Positions 45,831-57,327 of a stretch of DNA of 64,000 nucleotides are shown piece by piece. The notes below the pieces were generated by a model. That model made no database searches and was not told the DNA's origin. It saw only the letters and a program-made list of their open reading frames with translations. This DNA is from Amphiura filiformis (taxonomy: Eukaryota > Echinodermata > Ophiuroidea > Amphilepidida > Amphiuridae). Position 1 is the stretch's first letter. Every line of letters starts with the position of its first letter. The stretch covers positions 14,308,094 to 14,372,093 of the forward strand of contig NC_092647.1 in assembly GCF_039555335.1 (NCBI RefSeq), in the 5' to 3' direction. The position numbers were made by a program, and so were the translations under genes.

Positions 45831-46351
45831 GATTGCCTTTCATTAAATACCCCTATGTTTACATGGTTCAATGTAGTATTATAATCTTGTTGTCTACTGA
45901 AGATAGCAAGAGGAATTATCATATGCTTTCTTTTAAAACCGATTGGCCTACATCTTATGAAGGATGGCTCAAAATAGGATAACATTTGCAATATTTTTTT
46001 TAATAAATTTGTGTTTATTTGTGTTTTGTTTAATCTTGTCATTTTGCTCACGAATCTTTGCATTATATTTTTGTATATCTTTTGTTTATGTTTACTGTTT
46101 TTTGCATTTAGTTTGTTTGAAACTGCTTGTCATATTTTGCATGACAAGAGGGTATATCTTATTATGTCAGTTTATAGAATATTGTTTTATCAATTGTTTG
46201 TCATAAGTCAAAAATGATGATCTTTTAATACAAAATTTAACATAATCTGGCAAAATATAGACATGAAAAAAGTCAGAAAAATTATTAGTGATTTGATTAT
46301 CTATACATAACAAGCATGCGATAGACGAGATGTAAGCATGTATTCATAACA

Positions 46352-46424
46352 GCCCGGCTAGCTCAGTCGGTAGAGCATGGGACTCTTAATCCCAGGGTCG
46401 TGGGTTCGAGCCCCACGTTGGGCG
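46352..46424 (+). tRNA. tRNA-Lys (CUU), unit 12, inside the Hox2 intron
   Basis: Canonical copy antisense to the Hox2 transcript. Terminator T5 at 46436-46440. A second copy follows 430 bp downstream. Confidence 0.97.
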
Positions 46425-46854
46425 CTTTATATTTGTTTTTCTGCCTTGTTGGTTGTAATAGTATTGCTTTTATGTTGGTTGAATTTTTTTCCCGGTTATT
46501 ATGTTTCCTTCTTTTTTTGTTTGATAAGGGGTATAATAATTTCCAATTTCTTGACCCAAAGAGCTAAGAGCAAAATCTTTCGCTTTATGTATTTTTTATG
46601 GAGTGGCCTTTCTGTTCCTTGCTCTTTTTTCTTCAAATCTGTTTCTTTTTCTCCAAACAGTTGAGTAAATTCCTTTTGTTCTTTACCTTTTAGTGTAAAG
46701 TTGTGTATGACCAGAAAAGATGGGAATCTTCTCTGGTATGACTAACATTTTCTTGTTTAAAATTTCAAAAAACAGAATATTAATATTAATTGTATCAATT
46801 TTTTATCATAAATCTTAACTGAATGTGATGAGACGTACAAATGTGTTTATAACA

Positions 46855-46927
46855 GCCCGGCTAGCTCAGTCGGTAGAGCATGGGACTCTTAATCCCAGGG
46901 TCGTGGGTTCGAGCCCCACGTTTGGCG
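46855..46927 (+). tRNA. tRNA-Lys (CUU) variant, unit 13, inside the Hox2 intron
   Basis: One acceptor change: U replaces G at position 70, opposite C3. T4 at 46939-46942. Otherwise canonical. Confidence 0.9.
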
Positions 46928-46963
46928 ATTTATGTCTGTTTTGCTTTCATTTCTCGCTTCCCG

Positions 46964-47098
46964 CTACTTTATTTATTGGTTGTTTGTTATGTTTTGTTTT
47001 GTACTTTATTTATTGGTTGTTTGTTATGTTTTGTACTTTATTTATTGGTTGTTTGTTATGTTTTGTACTTTATTTATTGGTTGTTTGTTATGTTTTGT
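46964..47098 (+). repeat. 32-bp tandem repeat, four copies
   Basis: Units of ACTTTATTTATTGGTTG plus TTTGTTATGTTTTGT begin 37 bp after the tRNA at 46855. Confidence 0.93.
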
Positions 47099-47175
47099 GT
47101 GCGCTTTTTATATTATTTCCTTTTGTCTGCTTTTTTTCTTCCTTGGTTTCCTTTAATTGATTTTATGTTAGATGT

Positions 47176-47290
47176 AGGGGTGGGTGAAGGTCGGGGGCGA
47201 GTTGGTGGTGGGTGGGGTGGGTGTGTGGGAATGGGGGAGGGGTGTGTGCTTATGGTGTATAGGGGTGGTGGGGTGTACTTGTAGATAAAT
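47176..47290 (+). repeat. G-rich low-complexity tract
   Basis: Many runs of three to five G on the plus strand. It could form G-quadruplex DNA. On the minus strand it lies in the Hox2 pre-mRNA as C-rich RNA. Confidence 0.85.
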
Positions 47291-49687
47291 GAGGTGGTGG
47301 ATGGGGTGCGGGTAGATTTCCTCCAAACTTGCGTTTCCAAAAAGAGATACACCCACAATAATTATAGGCCTACTATTGTTCCGTGATGTCAAATGACGAG
47401 TTCTCAGGTGTACTCGCAAAGGCTTATGGGATTTACCGAAAAGGTCAATTGCTGTCTTTGGTAGATAGCAAAACTATATTTGTGACTTAATACAAGACAC
47501 AATCACATGACTACATTGAGAGTAATTTCATTGACCGTATTTCCTCTTCTCAACAAAGGTACTGCAATTGCAAATATATGCCTACGGCCTTTACTATGAT
47601 TGGCTATCTTAGGTAGATAGCAAGATTGTAGGCCTATATTTTGTCTCAGGAGTCACAAAACTATATAAAATGGCGTTAACATAATCAGTATTCACATGAG
47701 TTCTATGAATAGTAAGCCTATTTTCCTTTTTAATGAACAATCTGAGACAACAACGGCAACTTATTACAAAGATACACACAGAAAACAACTAGCTATCTAC
47801 GGTAGATAGCAATATGTATTTCGCTCTCAGAAATCACAAAACCATAAAAATAGGGTTATCCTACATGTATTAAGATAATTCCTGCAGTATTTCAATTCTA
47901 AGATTAATTATGTCCCCAAAAAAGAAACAATAAAACATTATGAAAAGTTCAAAAAAGGAAATCGATTCGCGACTTTTGATATAATGGTCTTATTTCTGGC
48001 CTGAATTCGGAAAATAAATGTATGTACAGTATAATAGTAAGCATGCATATCGGTTTCATTGAACACACAAAATGGTAATAGTGTCCCCTAGTAAATACAC
48101 GTTGACTCCATCCGACAGGTGGATCGGCTTAGCATTGGTTTGCATACGCGGATATATTGGTCGCATTAAATAATAAGCAAGATTTTCTTGTTAATACAAC
48201 CCCTATCTCAAGAACCACTAAACCAATACTAGGCTTGTTTGTACTCATTTGCATACATTTTTCATGCATATTTAAAATATGATCACCAAATTGTTAAAAT
48301 TTGAAATTTTTAAAAATTTCTGAAAAAATGGATCTGACAATTATTTTTTTCATCTACATTTAATGGTTAATGAAATTGAATCTTCTTATGCATCTCACCG
48401 AATAAGGTTCCTATCTTTGGCTGCATGAAAGTGGCATGTAAACCAACCCAAAAAACAGGCCGTTATTTCATTCTACATGTACTGATTTATTGAAAATGAT
48501 CATATTAAATGACCTTTCGGTTGTATCTCTATCTTTAAAGAAGACCCAATTATTGTGTAAAATGTTCCACCTGTTGACTATTTTTGTCAAGTATTAAGTA
48601 AATTCTAATTAACCAATTTATAAAAATAGATGCAAGTTGTTCATCCTCCTTACAAAATGTTGCCAAATTGAGTTAATGGCATATTTTGGTGACACGATAA
48701 GACAACATTTGAAATAAAACCAAATGAACTTCGACATAGTCAAACAATTAGCTAGTCCTACATCGTTTTTGAGGAATGTTGATAATTTGATACTCAAAAT
48801 CTAAATAAGGATCTCCGCAGTTCTGTTTGTCAGTATCTTGAAGAATTCATTTTGTGTCATTTGAATTTAAAAATGAATTTTTTCTCGTTGAAATCGGAAA
48901 TCAATTATGTTACCGGTACTACTCATATTATATGAAACACGTTACCATGGCAACAGCTGCATACATGGCTGTATACAAAGAAACATGGCTGCATGTGATT
49001 AAAAAAGAAGAAGATAAGAATGTACCGATATTGAGTGTATCGGGAAAAAACACTCAAAAAAGTCCTGCAAACAATGAATGTTTACCTTTTCGAAATAGTT
49101 TCAACGGCAAGAACCAATTTGAACAAAAAATAGTGAAATTTTGAGTAACAAATCAAACAGCAGTATAAATATGCAGATTGCCTAACCAATCCGTATGTCA
49201 GAGTTAATTTTATTTGTTTGTTTATTTCATTCACATGTTTCTTTGTTCATTCTGTCGCTAGTTTGTTGACGATGATGGGATGTCTACTGAGAACCTTTCC
49301 CAGTCTTTAGTTAAAGATAACAATAAAACATCAATTAGCCCCTGTCAAATTCAGAGATAACCTTGTCACTGATCAATTTGATAACCAGGCAGGTTTGGTT
49401 CACCCCAGAAGAACTACTTCGGCGGAGCTTCCTCTTTAATCTAAGGCGTTTTGCATTCCTTAAAATTCGGCATGGTTGGTTTAAATGTAACGCCAAGAGT
49501 CAAGGTTAAGCCAATGTCATGTACGTCAGGTTTTGCTCCGGGTTTTGCAAAAAAGTTGGAAATATGGATAGATGTCATAATATTTAAATGTTGACTTTAT
49601 GATACAATAACACAAAGGAACAACTGCACAAGGTGAACCGGATAACAACGGAATAAAAATTGGTGCTATACCCGGGGTGCTATGTTA

Positions 49688-50115
49688 TATGTGACGTGGT
49701 ATATCGAAAGGAGACACTTTGGGGCAGGACAATGGAGAAAAAGCAAAAAATCTGCCCGGGGTAGATTTTGTCACAATTTGGGTTTGTTGCAAATTTGTGA
49801 TGTTAACAATGTTTAAAATAATTGTATGATAGTTCAGACCGGAATATAACTGTCATCTTGTATTTTTCAGAAATTTTTCAAGTTCATTCCTACTTCCAAC
49901 ATTGTCAATAATATTTGTAAAGGCCGATATCTCAATTTCCAATTTTATAATACCATAACTTACGCACTCAATATCTTCGCTTAGGAATGTCTGATTTCAT
50001 TGGAGAAAACGGCATTATGGAGCAAAATATCTCTATATTTAAGATATGTAAAAACCTCAAAATTGATAACCTGCAAAAAAGTGTCTTTTTTGATATACCA
50101 CGGCACATATACGTA
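49688..50115. mobile_element. Possible degenerate foldback element
   Basis: TATATGTGACGTGGTATATC at the left is mirrored at 50085-50115 by a complement with few changes. Nothing between is recognised, and no target duplication was found. Confidence 0.4.
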
Positions 50116-50675
50116 AACTGGGATCTGCAGGGAAGAGTGTTTTATTTTTGTAAATCCACCCAGACACGCAATGGTAAATTCATGACAGAGGATCATCTGT
50201 TGCGGCATTTCGTCTCGGCATAAACACACGGTAATTATTTGATGGATCAGATACAATACAAATTATGTTCCAGAGTATTACTCAGACGCAACAGATGCAT
50301 TTGAATTACCTGCCAACTATGGGCGTCAATCCCGGGGGAGGGGGGACGTGTACCCCACGATTGTCCCCACATGTGCATGTAGAATTAAATCTGTTATTTG
50401 TATAAAATAGTGATACCTTTATCAGTGTAAATTATAAAGTTACAATAAAAATAATATAACGGAATTGAGAACAAAACTAATAATCTAACCTAGCAAACTT
50501 AGAATCATTAGGCCAAATTTGGAGCAACTTGAAAACAACAAAATAATGAGGACCATTGTTTTTAACTTTAAAGGAAATTACAAAATAGAAAAACATAATA
50601 AAATCTCAGTCGCAACAACAAGAAAATAATCAAGAAATCACAGTTATTTTCTGCAGTGAGCAAAAATTGATTTAC

Positions 50676-51183
50676 CTTTTTTGTTTTTCTCACATGCTTC
50701 GCTGAATCTGCGTGCCCCCGGTGTGTCATCCACCCACGGGAACTCTGGAAGTTTCACCGATGGAATAGGGGAGTTATGTTTTCTGGTTCCTGTACCTCCT
50801 CCCTGACCACGTATCTTGGCGGTAGGAGGGACCAAGGAAGAATTACTATACACACAATCACTTGTGGCTATTCCTACAGGTGATGGGCAATTGTTTGCAG
50901 ACGGTGAAGTTGCCCCAAGTTCTGTTATTCCGTGATGGTATCCCATGATAGATGGTGAGGTATTGAAACGGTAATGTTGTTGGCCTGTAAGGTGGTTATT
51001 AGTCACGGATGTCAGTTCGAGATGCCTATAGCGAGGTGCTGGTGGTTCCGCACAAGGTCGCGAAGTGTCCCCCGAAACGTCCAGAGCAGGCGATGAACAA
51101 TAGCCGCCGCAACTATCACCACCATCTTTACCGCTATTCATCATCATTAGATGAAAATATCCTCCGCTTATTTTTAGAATCAA
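50676..51183 (-). CDS. Hox2: Hox2 exon 1: N-terminal region and hexapeptide
   Basis: The open frame from Met at 51183 gives 169 residues and a G that completes Asp170 with exon 2; the donor is AAAAAAG/GTAAAT. The spliced protein is 475 residues. FPWV at residues 148-151 is the PBC-binding hexapeptide, but the usual form is (Y/F)PWM and a basic KEKK tail normally follows. Here it reads FPWVDD. A linker of 27 residues separates it from the homeodomain. The region is rich in Ser, Pro, Gly and His. The start is uncertain: Met13-15 (MMM) is an alternative, and there is no resemblance to the classical Hox2 N-terminus (MNFEFE). Confidence 0.85.
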
Positions 51184-52085
51184 AAATCGTGATGTTTATG
51201 ATTGAGTTGCATGAATTATGACCCGCATCGTTAACGCGGGGCAAATTGTCACGCTTTAGGAGCACCGCGATGCCAGCATGCGTTAACAATCGTTATTTGA
51301 TGGCATTTGATTTCTCCTAATAATGATGAGCAATGACGAGAAGTAAAGAAACTCCAAACACTATCATAAGGTTTATCCGCTAAAATGTATACATCGAAAT
51401 ATATCACGTGGGGGTCTTTATATCCACATGATCCAATGCGATATATAAGAACTGAATGACTTTGGTGGTGAATCTTCTTACAATGAGTGGGTCAAATAAT
51501 GGGTGCGCCCTGGGTGAAGATGAAGATGAAGATGATGATGATGATGATGATGCGTCGGGAAGATGTAACCAAGAGGATGCAAGAAGGTGACGGACGACAT
51601 GGTAGTAATTGGAGATGATGATGCTATCATTATCAGGTTCGCATGGGTGGTTTCGCATGGCTGGCATATGGCCTAGACTGTTCTCTAGTGATCATATCAG
51701 GTCTTTAGAGTATAGGGATGGATTGCCAAAGACACGATGACACTGAGAGGTGATGACAAGTCGTAAGGTGAAGATGGCTTAACAGGCTTAGCCATTATCC
51801 CCAATAGGTCATACCAATGACTTACAGGGTGGCCTATGTAAATAAAATCTCAGTTATCATGGACATCTAGCCTTAAGCATACATGATGACTTAAGTCAAG
51901 TCGCTTTTTTTTCCATGGTCAACCGGTTACAAGATTGTATCTTTTGCGGCTATAACTTGTCAAGAAAATCTGTTTAAGAAATACATTAATAAATATAGTG
52001 ATCATTAAAGCTTTAGCCACTTTAATTGTCTTTATTTGCTGATCTTTTTGTCGTTTTATTTTGTTTTTGTTTTTATTATTATTGC
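51184..52085. other. Region upstream of Hox2
   Basis: This should hold the Hox2 promoter and 5' UTR, but I cannot place a start site. A (GAT)n microsatellite lies at 51518-51562. No other gene is seen. Confidence 0.5.
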
Positions 52086-52429
52086 TTAAGGTGGTACTAC
52101 ACCACCTGATAAATTTTGTGACTAATATTGCATTTTTCTCACAAAGTAACTACACTCTGATAACAAAAGTTATGTATATTATAGGGGCAAAGAGTCCAAT
52201 TACTTCACTGAAATATCAGTGATTCAAGATTATATGGGGTACATTCTAGCAGTACCTCTTTTCTTATCATAAATAACGTACCGTTTGTCTTGAGTCACTG
52301 AAATTCCAGTGTAGTAATTGGATTCCTTGCCCCTCTAATAGACATAATTTTTTTTAAAGTGTGTTATTATTTTTAAAGAAAAATGCAAAAATAATCACAA
52401 ATTTATCTAGAGGTGTAGTACCACCTTAA
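52086..52429. mobile_element. TTAA MITE with long inverted repeats, copy 2
   Basis: TTAAGGTGGTACTACACC at one end and its complement at the other. The arms and CACTGAAATTCCAGTGTAG block match the element at 17841-18206. Somewhat more diverged, with a shortened left arm. Confidence 0.88.
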
Positions 52430-52604
52430 GTTAACGTTTGTTGTTGTTTTTGTTGTTGTAAGTAATTTGTGTGAATTTTAAAACAAAATTTTAATTTCTC
52501 TATACACAGACAGACAGCCAACAAATCGTTAAGCCAAGACAACCCATAAACTATAATAAGATTAGCAACTATTTTAAAACTTGACTTGTGTTAAAAACCT
52601 TTCT

Positions 52605-52935
52605 CATATTTTAAAACTGTTGCGATTTGGTAGTTCACAGCATCTTGCGAATGGTAGTGAGCTTTGGCAAAAATTGCATTGATCATTTCATAGCTCGTGT
52701 GTAGAGGAATTCAAATATCACAGATATACTTGTGTAGGTCCTGTGGTTCTTGAGTTATGTTGTAAAGAGGGCTGAAATAACAACACTTTTGTAAACGCAC
52801 ATAACTCTTTAACAACAATAAATCAAATAAGTTTTCAAAGAATATGATTTGTAGGAGGAACTTTAACAAAACAATATTTTAATTATTGATTTAGATGATG
52901 AAAATCGATTTTTTTTTTGGCTGCTTCCCAAGATG
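52605..52935 (-). repeat. Dispersed repeat R350, copy 2
   Basis: Inverted relative to 36065-36420. Its right end adjoins the tRNA unit at 52974. Confidence 0.75.
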
Positions 52936-52973
52936 CAAGTATAATAATAGAAAATAAAAAGCAATAACAAATT

Positions 52974-53046
52974 CGCCCAACGTGGGGCTCGAACCCACGA
53001 CCCTGGGATTAAGAGTCCCATGCTCTACCGACTGAGCTAGCCGGGC
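52974..53046 (-). tRNA. tRNA-Lys (CUU), unit 14
   Basis: Canonical copy. A T5 run lies at 52956-52960. The 5' flank runs directly into a 430-bp pentamer array. Confidence 0.97.
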
Positions 53047-53061
53047 TGATATGTATTCAGT

Positions 53062-53490
53062 TCATCTCATCTCATCTTATTGATCTCGTCTCATCTCATC
53101 TTTTTTATTTCATCTCATCTCATCCATCCCAACCATCCCATTCCTTCTCATCTTACTTCACCTCATCTCATCTCATCCCATCTCATCTCATCACATCCCA
53201 TCCCATCTCATCTCATCTAATCACATCCCATCCCATCTCACCTCATCTCATCACATCCCATCCCATCTCACCTCATCTCATCACATCCCATCCCATCTCA
53301 CCTCATCTCATCACATCCCATCCCATCACATCACATCCCATCCCATCCCATCCCATCTTATCTCATCTCATCACATCCCATCCCATCCCATTTCATCTCA
53401 TCTAATCACAGCCCATCCCATCCCATCTCACCTCTTCTCATCTCACCCCATTTCATCTTATCTCAACTCACCTCATCTCATCTTATCTCT
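53062..53490. repeat. Expanded TCTCA/TCCCA/TCACA array
   Basis: Pentamers form a higher-order unit of about 30 bp (TCACATCCCATCCCATCTCA and variants) repeated several times at 53190-53330. It occupies the position where other units have only a short tract. Confidence 0.95.
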
Positions 53491-54137
53491 TGGCTTCTTT
53501 TGATGAAAAGAATAGATAGAATCTGGTACTACTTTTGCAAACTTGCTGGGGTGTGTCTGGATCTGATTCCGCTGGACTGGTTACAGTAAACGCAGATAAA
53601 GGTGCGATGATGGATATTTAGCACGTTAGCGCTGCTCACTAGCAAATTGCGCGGTATTTGTATCTTTCTGTTTTCCCCCGCTTTTAACGACGGTAGCGTG
53701 CTAATAGCAAACCTTTGTTATTTCGTGATAATGGTAGTGAACCAATTGCGAGCTATTTCCAAAAGTGCTAAAAATGTTCTCGGCATGCATGATAGGCGCT
53801 AATAGCGGCCATTAGCGTAATGCGCGCTATTAGCGTGAGTTGTGCTAGTAATAAAATGAATGATTAATTTTGTTTTTGTCGCCTATGTTTGCATTTGTTG
53901 TTTTTGTGTGAAACATTACTCGTTGACTGCCGATAAACGTCCCAATAAATCGGACTTAGTCACCGGTCAGTTCTCATGATAGATTTCCATGGCTAACGAT
54001 GGTTAACTATGAAAACATGTTAAAGGACATCAAGAAAATTTTCTAAGTTATTTATTTTGAGCTCTTTCGAGTATCGACGAGTAATGGATATATTCTGTAG
54101 ATTTAGGTTTTGTCTGTGACTGCTAATGTGAGGCCGT
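53491..54137. other. Unit spacer
   Basis: It shares pieces with 56241-56316, 56734-56815 and 57230-57320 (CGTTGACTGCCGATAAA and GCAAACTTGCTGG motifs). No gene. Confidence 0.5.
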
Positions 54138-55110
54138 CGTAGGTCGTACGGGGCTCAAACTCGGTGGGTGGGTGTAGCTCTGTCCTGGCAAGAAGAAGTT
54201 TATGTTCGTTAAGTCATCCGACCCCGGGGCCCCCCTCCCAGGGGTCATTTGAGGTCAAATGACTAAAGACTGTCATATGGGCATGAAACTAGGTCGTACG
54301 AGGCTCAAACTCGGTGGGTGGGTGTAGTTCTGTCCTGGCAAGAAGAAGTTTATGTTCGTTAAGTCATCCGACCCCAGGGCCCCCCTCCCGGGGGTCATTT
54401 GAGGTCAAATTACTAAAACTGTCATATGGGCATGAAACTAGGTCGTGGGACTCAAACTCGGTGGGTGGGTGAAGCTCTGTCCTGGCAAGAAGATGTTTAT
54501 GTTCGTTAAGTCATCCGACCCCAGGGCCCCCCCCAGGGGTCATTTGAGGTCAAATGACTAAAAACTGTCATATGGGCATGAAACTAGGTCGTACAGGATT
54601 CAAACTCGGTGGGTGGGTGTAGTTCTGTCTTGGCAAGAAGATGTTTATGTTCGTTAAGTCATCCGACCCCGGGGCCCCCTCCCAGGGGTCATTTGAGGTC
54701 AAATGACTAAAAACTGTCATATGGGCATGAAACTAGGTCGTACGGGGCTCAAACGCGGTGGGTGGGTATAGTTCTGTGCTGGCAAGAAGATGTTTATGTT
54801 CGTTAAGTTATCTGACCACGGGGTCCCCTCCCAGGGGTCATCTAAGGCCAAATTACTAAAAAGTGTCGTATGGGCATGAAACTTGGTAGGTACAGTCAAC
54901 ATTTAAAGCAGCATTTTTGAAGGTCATTTTGGGGTCATCCAAGGTCACCACGGGTCATCTGAGGTCAAATTAGTAAAAGCTCATATATGGGCATGAAACT
55001 TGGTAGGTACAGTCAACATTTAGAGTTATAAGTTTAGGTCATTTTGGGGTCATCCAATGTCACCCTGGGGTCATCTGAGGTCAAATTAGTAAAATTGTCA
55101 TATGGGCATG
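54138..55110. repeat. 150-bp minisatellite with AGGTCA half sites
   Basis: Five units of about 150 bp (starting near 54141, 54291, 54441, 54590, 54737) and then two or three shorter, diverged units. Each main unit carries GGGTCATTTGAGGTCA, a direct repeat of AGGTCA-like half sites spaced by 4 bp. Non-coding. Confidence 0.9.
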
Positions 55111-56240
55111 TCACCATCAGCCTGGTAATCGCCAAATATGGGTAACCGCCTAGTCTATTTTAAAACTGATGCATCAATGACTATGTTCATCATGTCATAT
55201 AGAGGCCTTGCATGCGACGTATCATCCCGTAAATATGGCGGACTACTCAAATGCATTCAACAAAAGCATGATTGCAATCTACCGTGACAGTTCGTCTCAC
55301 ACACATAATCCTGCACTACGATCAAATAGGTTGATGACAACATATGATTGAATGGACTGCACTCCGCCATAACTACGGTGAAGGACACCGGTTGAAAACC
55401 TTTGTTTGGAGCCAATCAATAATTTCATGCAGGGCCTCTATTGTATCATTCTCACATAGATATAGAAATACTAAATTCGTTCACTATCTATATTTTTACT
55501 TCTAGTAGAGCTCCAATCTAAGGGTTAAAGTTATGTTTAGGTTAGGTTAGGATTTTTTAAAAGTACCCAGTACAGTGAACCTTATGGTACAAATGCGCGC
55601 GAAAATTTTAGCATAGGCCTATTGAAACTAAACTGGTGAAATATGGGACAAAAGTGGAATAAATTCATGAAAAGCGCTAAAATGGCATTTTGTGGCTATA
55701 AAATGGCCAAATATGAGGTTAATTTCGACACAAACCAATACACAGGCGTCAATATTGGGGGGTGATTATATTGACCATCCCCTGGCAAAATATTGTGGCA
55801 TTTACCCCCCCCCCCCGATCTACGCCTATGTAATTTAGAGCCCTGTGACTCCATCGGTCTCCCTCTGCCTCTCTCTCCTCCCCCTCCCCCCCTTCCTTTT
55901 TTTCTTTCTTCTTTGGCGGAAACTCTAATAGGCACAAAGGACCAATATGCGATACGTAATATATTTCCTCTTCTTTCTATATCTAACCTCCTTGGGCCTA
56001 CATATTAGTACTGATATATCATACGCTGGCGAAATTACCTAATTAATCGGATTAATTAACATACTGAGCAATAGGTGAAAACAATTTTGACAAAAGGAGT
56101 TGTCCTTGTCAATTTGTAGACATGTACTTTTGATTATTTACATAGCTTCTTCTCCAATCACTGTGTAAAACATCCATCCAAAAATCTGATTGCTATTATT
56201 ATATGGATGAATGGACATATCACAAAAGGATTGCTTATCT
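55111..56240. other. Non-coding stretch
   Basis: No gene. A run of C (55806-55817) and a CT-rich tract (55855-55915) are simple sequence. Confidence 0.5.
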
Positions 56241-56815
56241 CAATAGGGCATGTACTTAAGCATTTTTTTTAACTGACCGGCGTTATTGGGCGTTTTATCG
56301 GAGGTCACCGAGTAATGCCGAAGATCAAAATCGATTTTATGTATTGTGTATGTATCATAGGACGCTCGTATTAATTGTCTCTATGCGCTTGAGAATTCAA
56401 CAATATAAATAATGGTAGCTCTATTATAATACACATTAATGTTTTAAGCAGATAAAATTCCAAAATATAATACGTTTTCTGCCTTTGCTTGTCACGTGGT
56501 AGGCCTATGTTGAAGTTGCGATTATATTTTTAAATAAGTTTCAGATGAATAACAAGAAGACAAGTGGCCTAGTGGTCTAAGGCGCTGGGTTCATAGAGTA
56601 CTAAGCGTTGCGCCGTGAGTTCGAACCCCGCCTCTGCCAAACTTTAAAAGAAGTAAATTAAAATTTGAATTTTTTGAATTTCATATTTGGGAAATGTGAC
56701 TGGGAGAATTTATGTATGGTGTGGAGTGGTGTGATAGGGCATGTACTTTAACTGGCCGGCGCGGTCCGGTGACTAAGTCTTTATTGGGCGTTTTATCGGC
56801 AGTCAACGAGTAATG
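56241..56815 (+). mobile_element. tRNA-Leu-like SINE, copy A, between direct repeats
   Basis: The SINE body (56356-56735) has AGTGGCCTAGTGGTCTAAGG as its tRNA-like A box and GAGTTCGAACCCCGCC as its B box, and matches 13506-13890 inverted. It is flanked by related direct repeats (56241-56330 and 56734-56815, both with AGGGCATGTACTT, CCGGCG and ATTGGGCGTTTTATCGG), which are too long and diverged for an ordinary target duplication. Confidence 0.7.
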
Positions 56816-57074
56816 ACTTTTGCTTTTTCTCAAGTTGAATATTCCTTTATGTGTTTCTTATTATCATATTTGTTTTCTTATCTTTCGCTTTTTTATGTTT
56901 GTTATCTTTCTTGTAGATGTGTTTCTATAATTAAAATATGAGTGTAGATTTATCATGCATCCAAATAACTGACAAATGAGCAAACCAACCAGAAAACAAA
57001 ATTGTAATCACCATGATTACTGTTAAAGTAATATACCGGTAACAAAAGACAAACCAAAAATGTATTTAAATAGT

Positions 57075-57147
57075 CGCCCAACGTGGGGCTCGAACCCACG
57101 AACCTGGGATTAAGAGTCCCATGCTCTACCGACTGAGCTAGCCGGGC
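57075..57147 (-). tRNA. tRNA-Lys (CUU), unit 15
   Basis: A single change in the variable loop (GGTTC for GGGTC). Stems and anticodon are intact. A T5 run lies at 57056-57060. Confidence 0.95.
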
Positions 57148-57327
57148 TGACATGTGTGCAGTTCATCTCATCTCATCTCATCTCACCTCATATCATCTCA
57201 TCTCGTCTTGGCTTCTTTTGATGAATAAACGATAAGAATAAATAACATTTGTAAAATAAATCGAATCCGGTGACTTACTTTTGCAAACTTCATATATTGT
57301 GTTTAGAACTGACCCCGCTGGACATGG

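Larger units (their letters stand above)
38944..50675 (-). other. Hox2: Hox2 intron, about 11.7 kb
   Basis: Donor GTAAAT at 50675 and acceptor CAG at 38944-38946 bracket a phase-1 intron. Inside are the 80-bp satellite, a MITE, the 51-bp dyad repeat, single dyads, a G-rich tract and two plus-strand tRNA-Lys genes. The two outer stretches (38947-39800 and 48000-50640) hold no gene I can recognise and are the likeliest places for enhancers. Confidence 0.88.

Noticed and set aside
46377-47284. Frames starting inside the plus-strand tRNA-Lys genes and running through the 32-bp repeat
   Set aside because: They begin within tRNA sequence and consist of low-complexity repeat translation.
56562-56640. 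Functional tRNA-Leu
   Set aside because: No pairing between the 5' and 3' acceptor strands, and the flanks are repeated with the copy near 13.6 kb, as for a SINE-like element.
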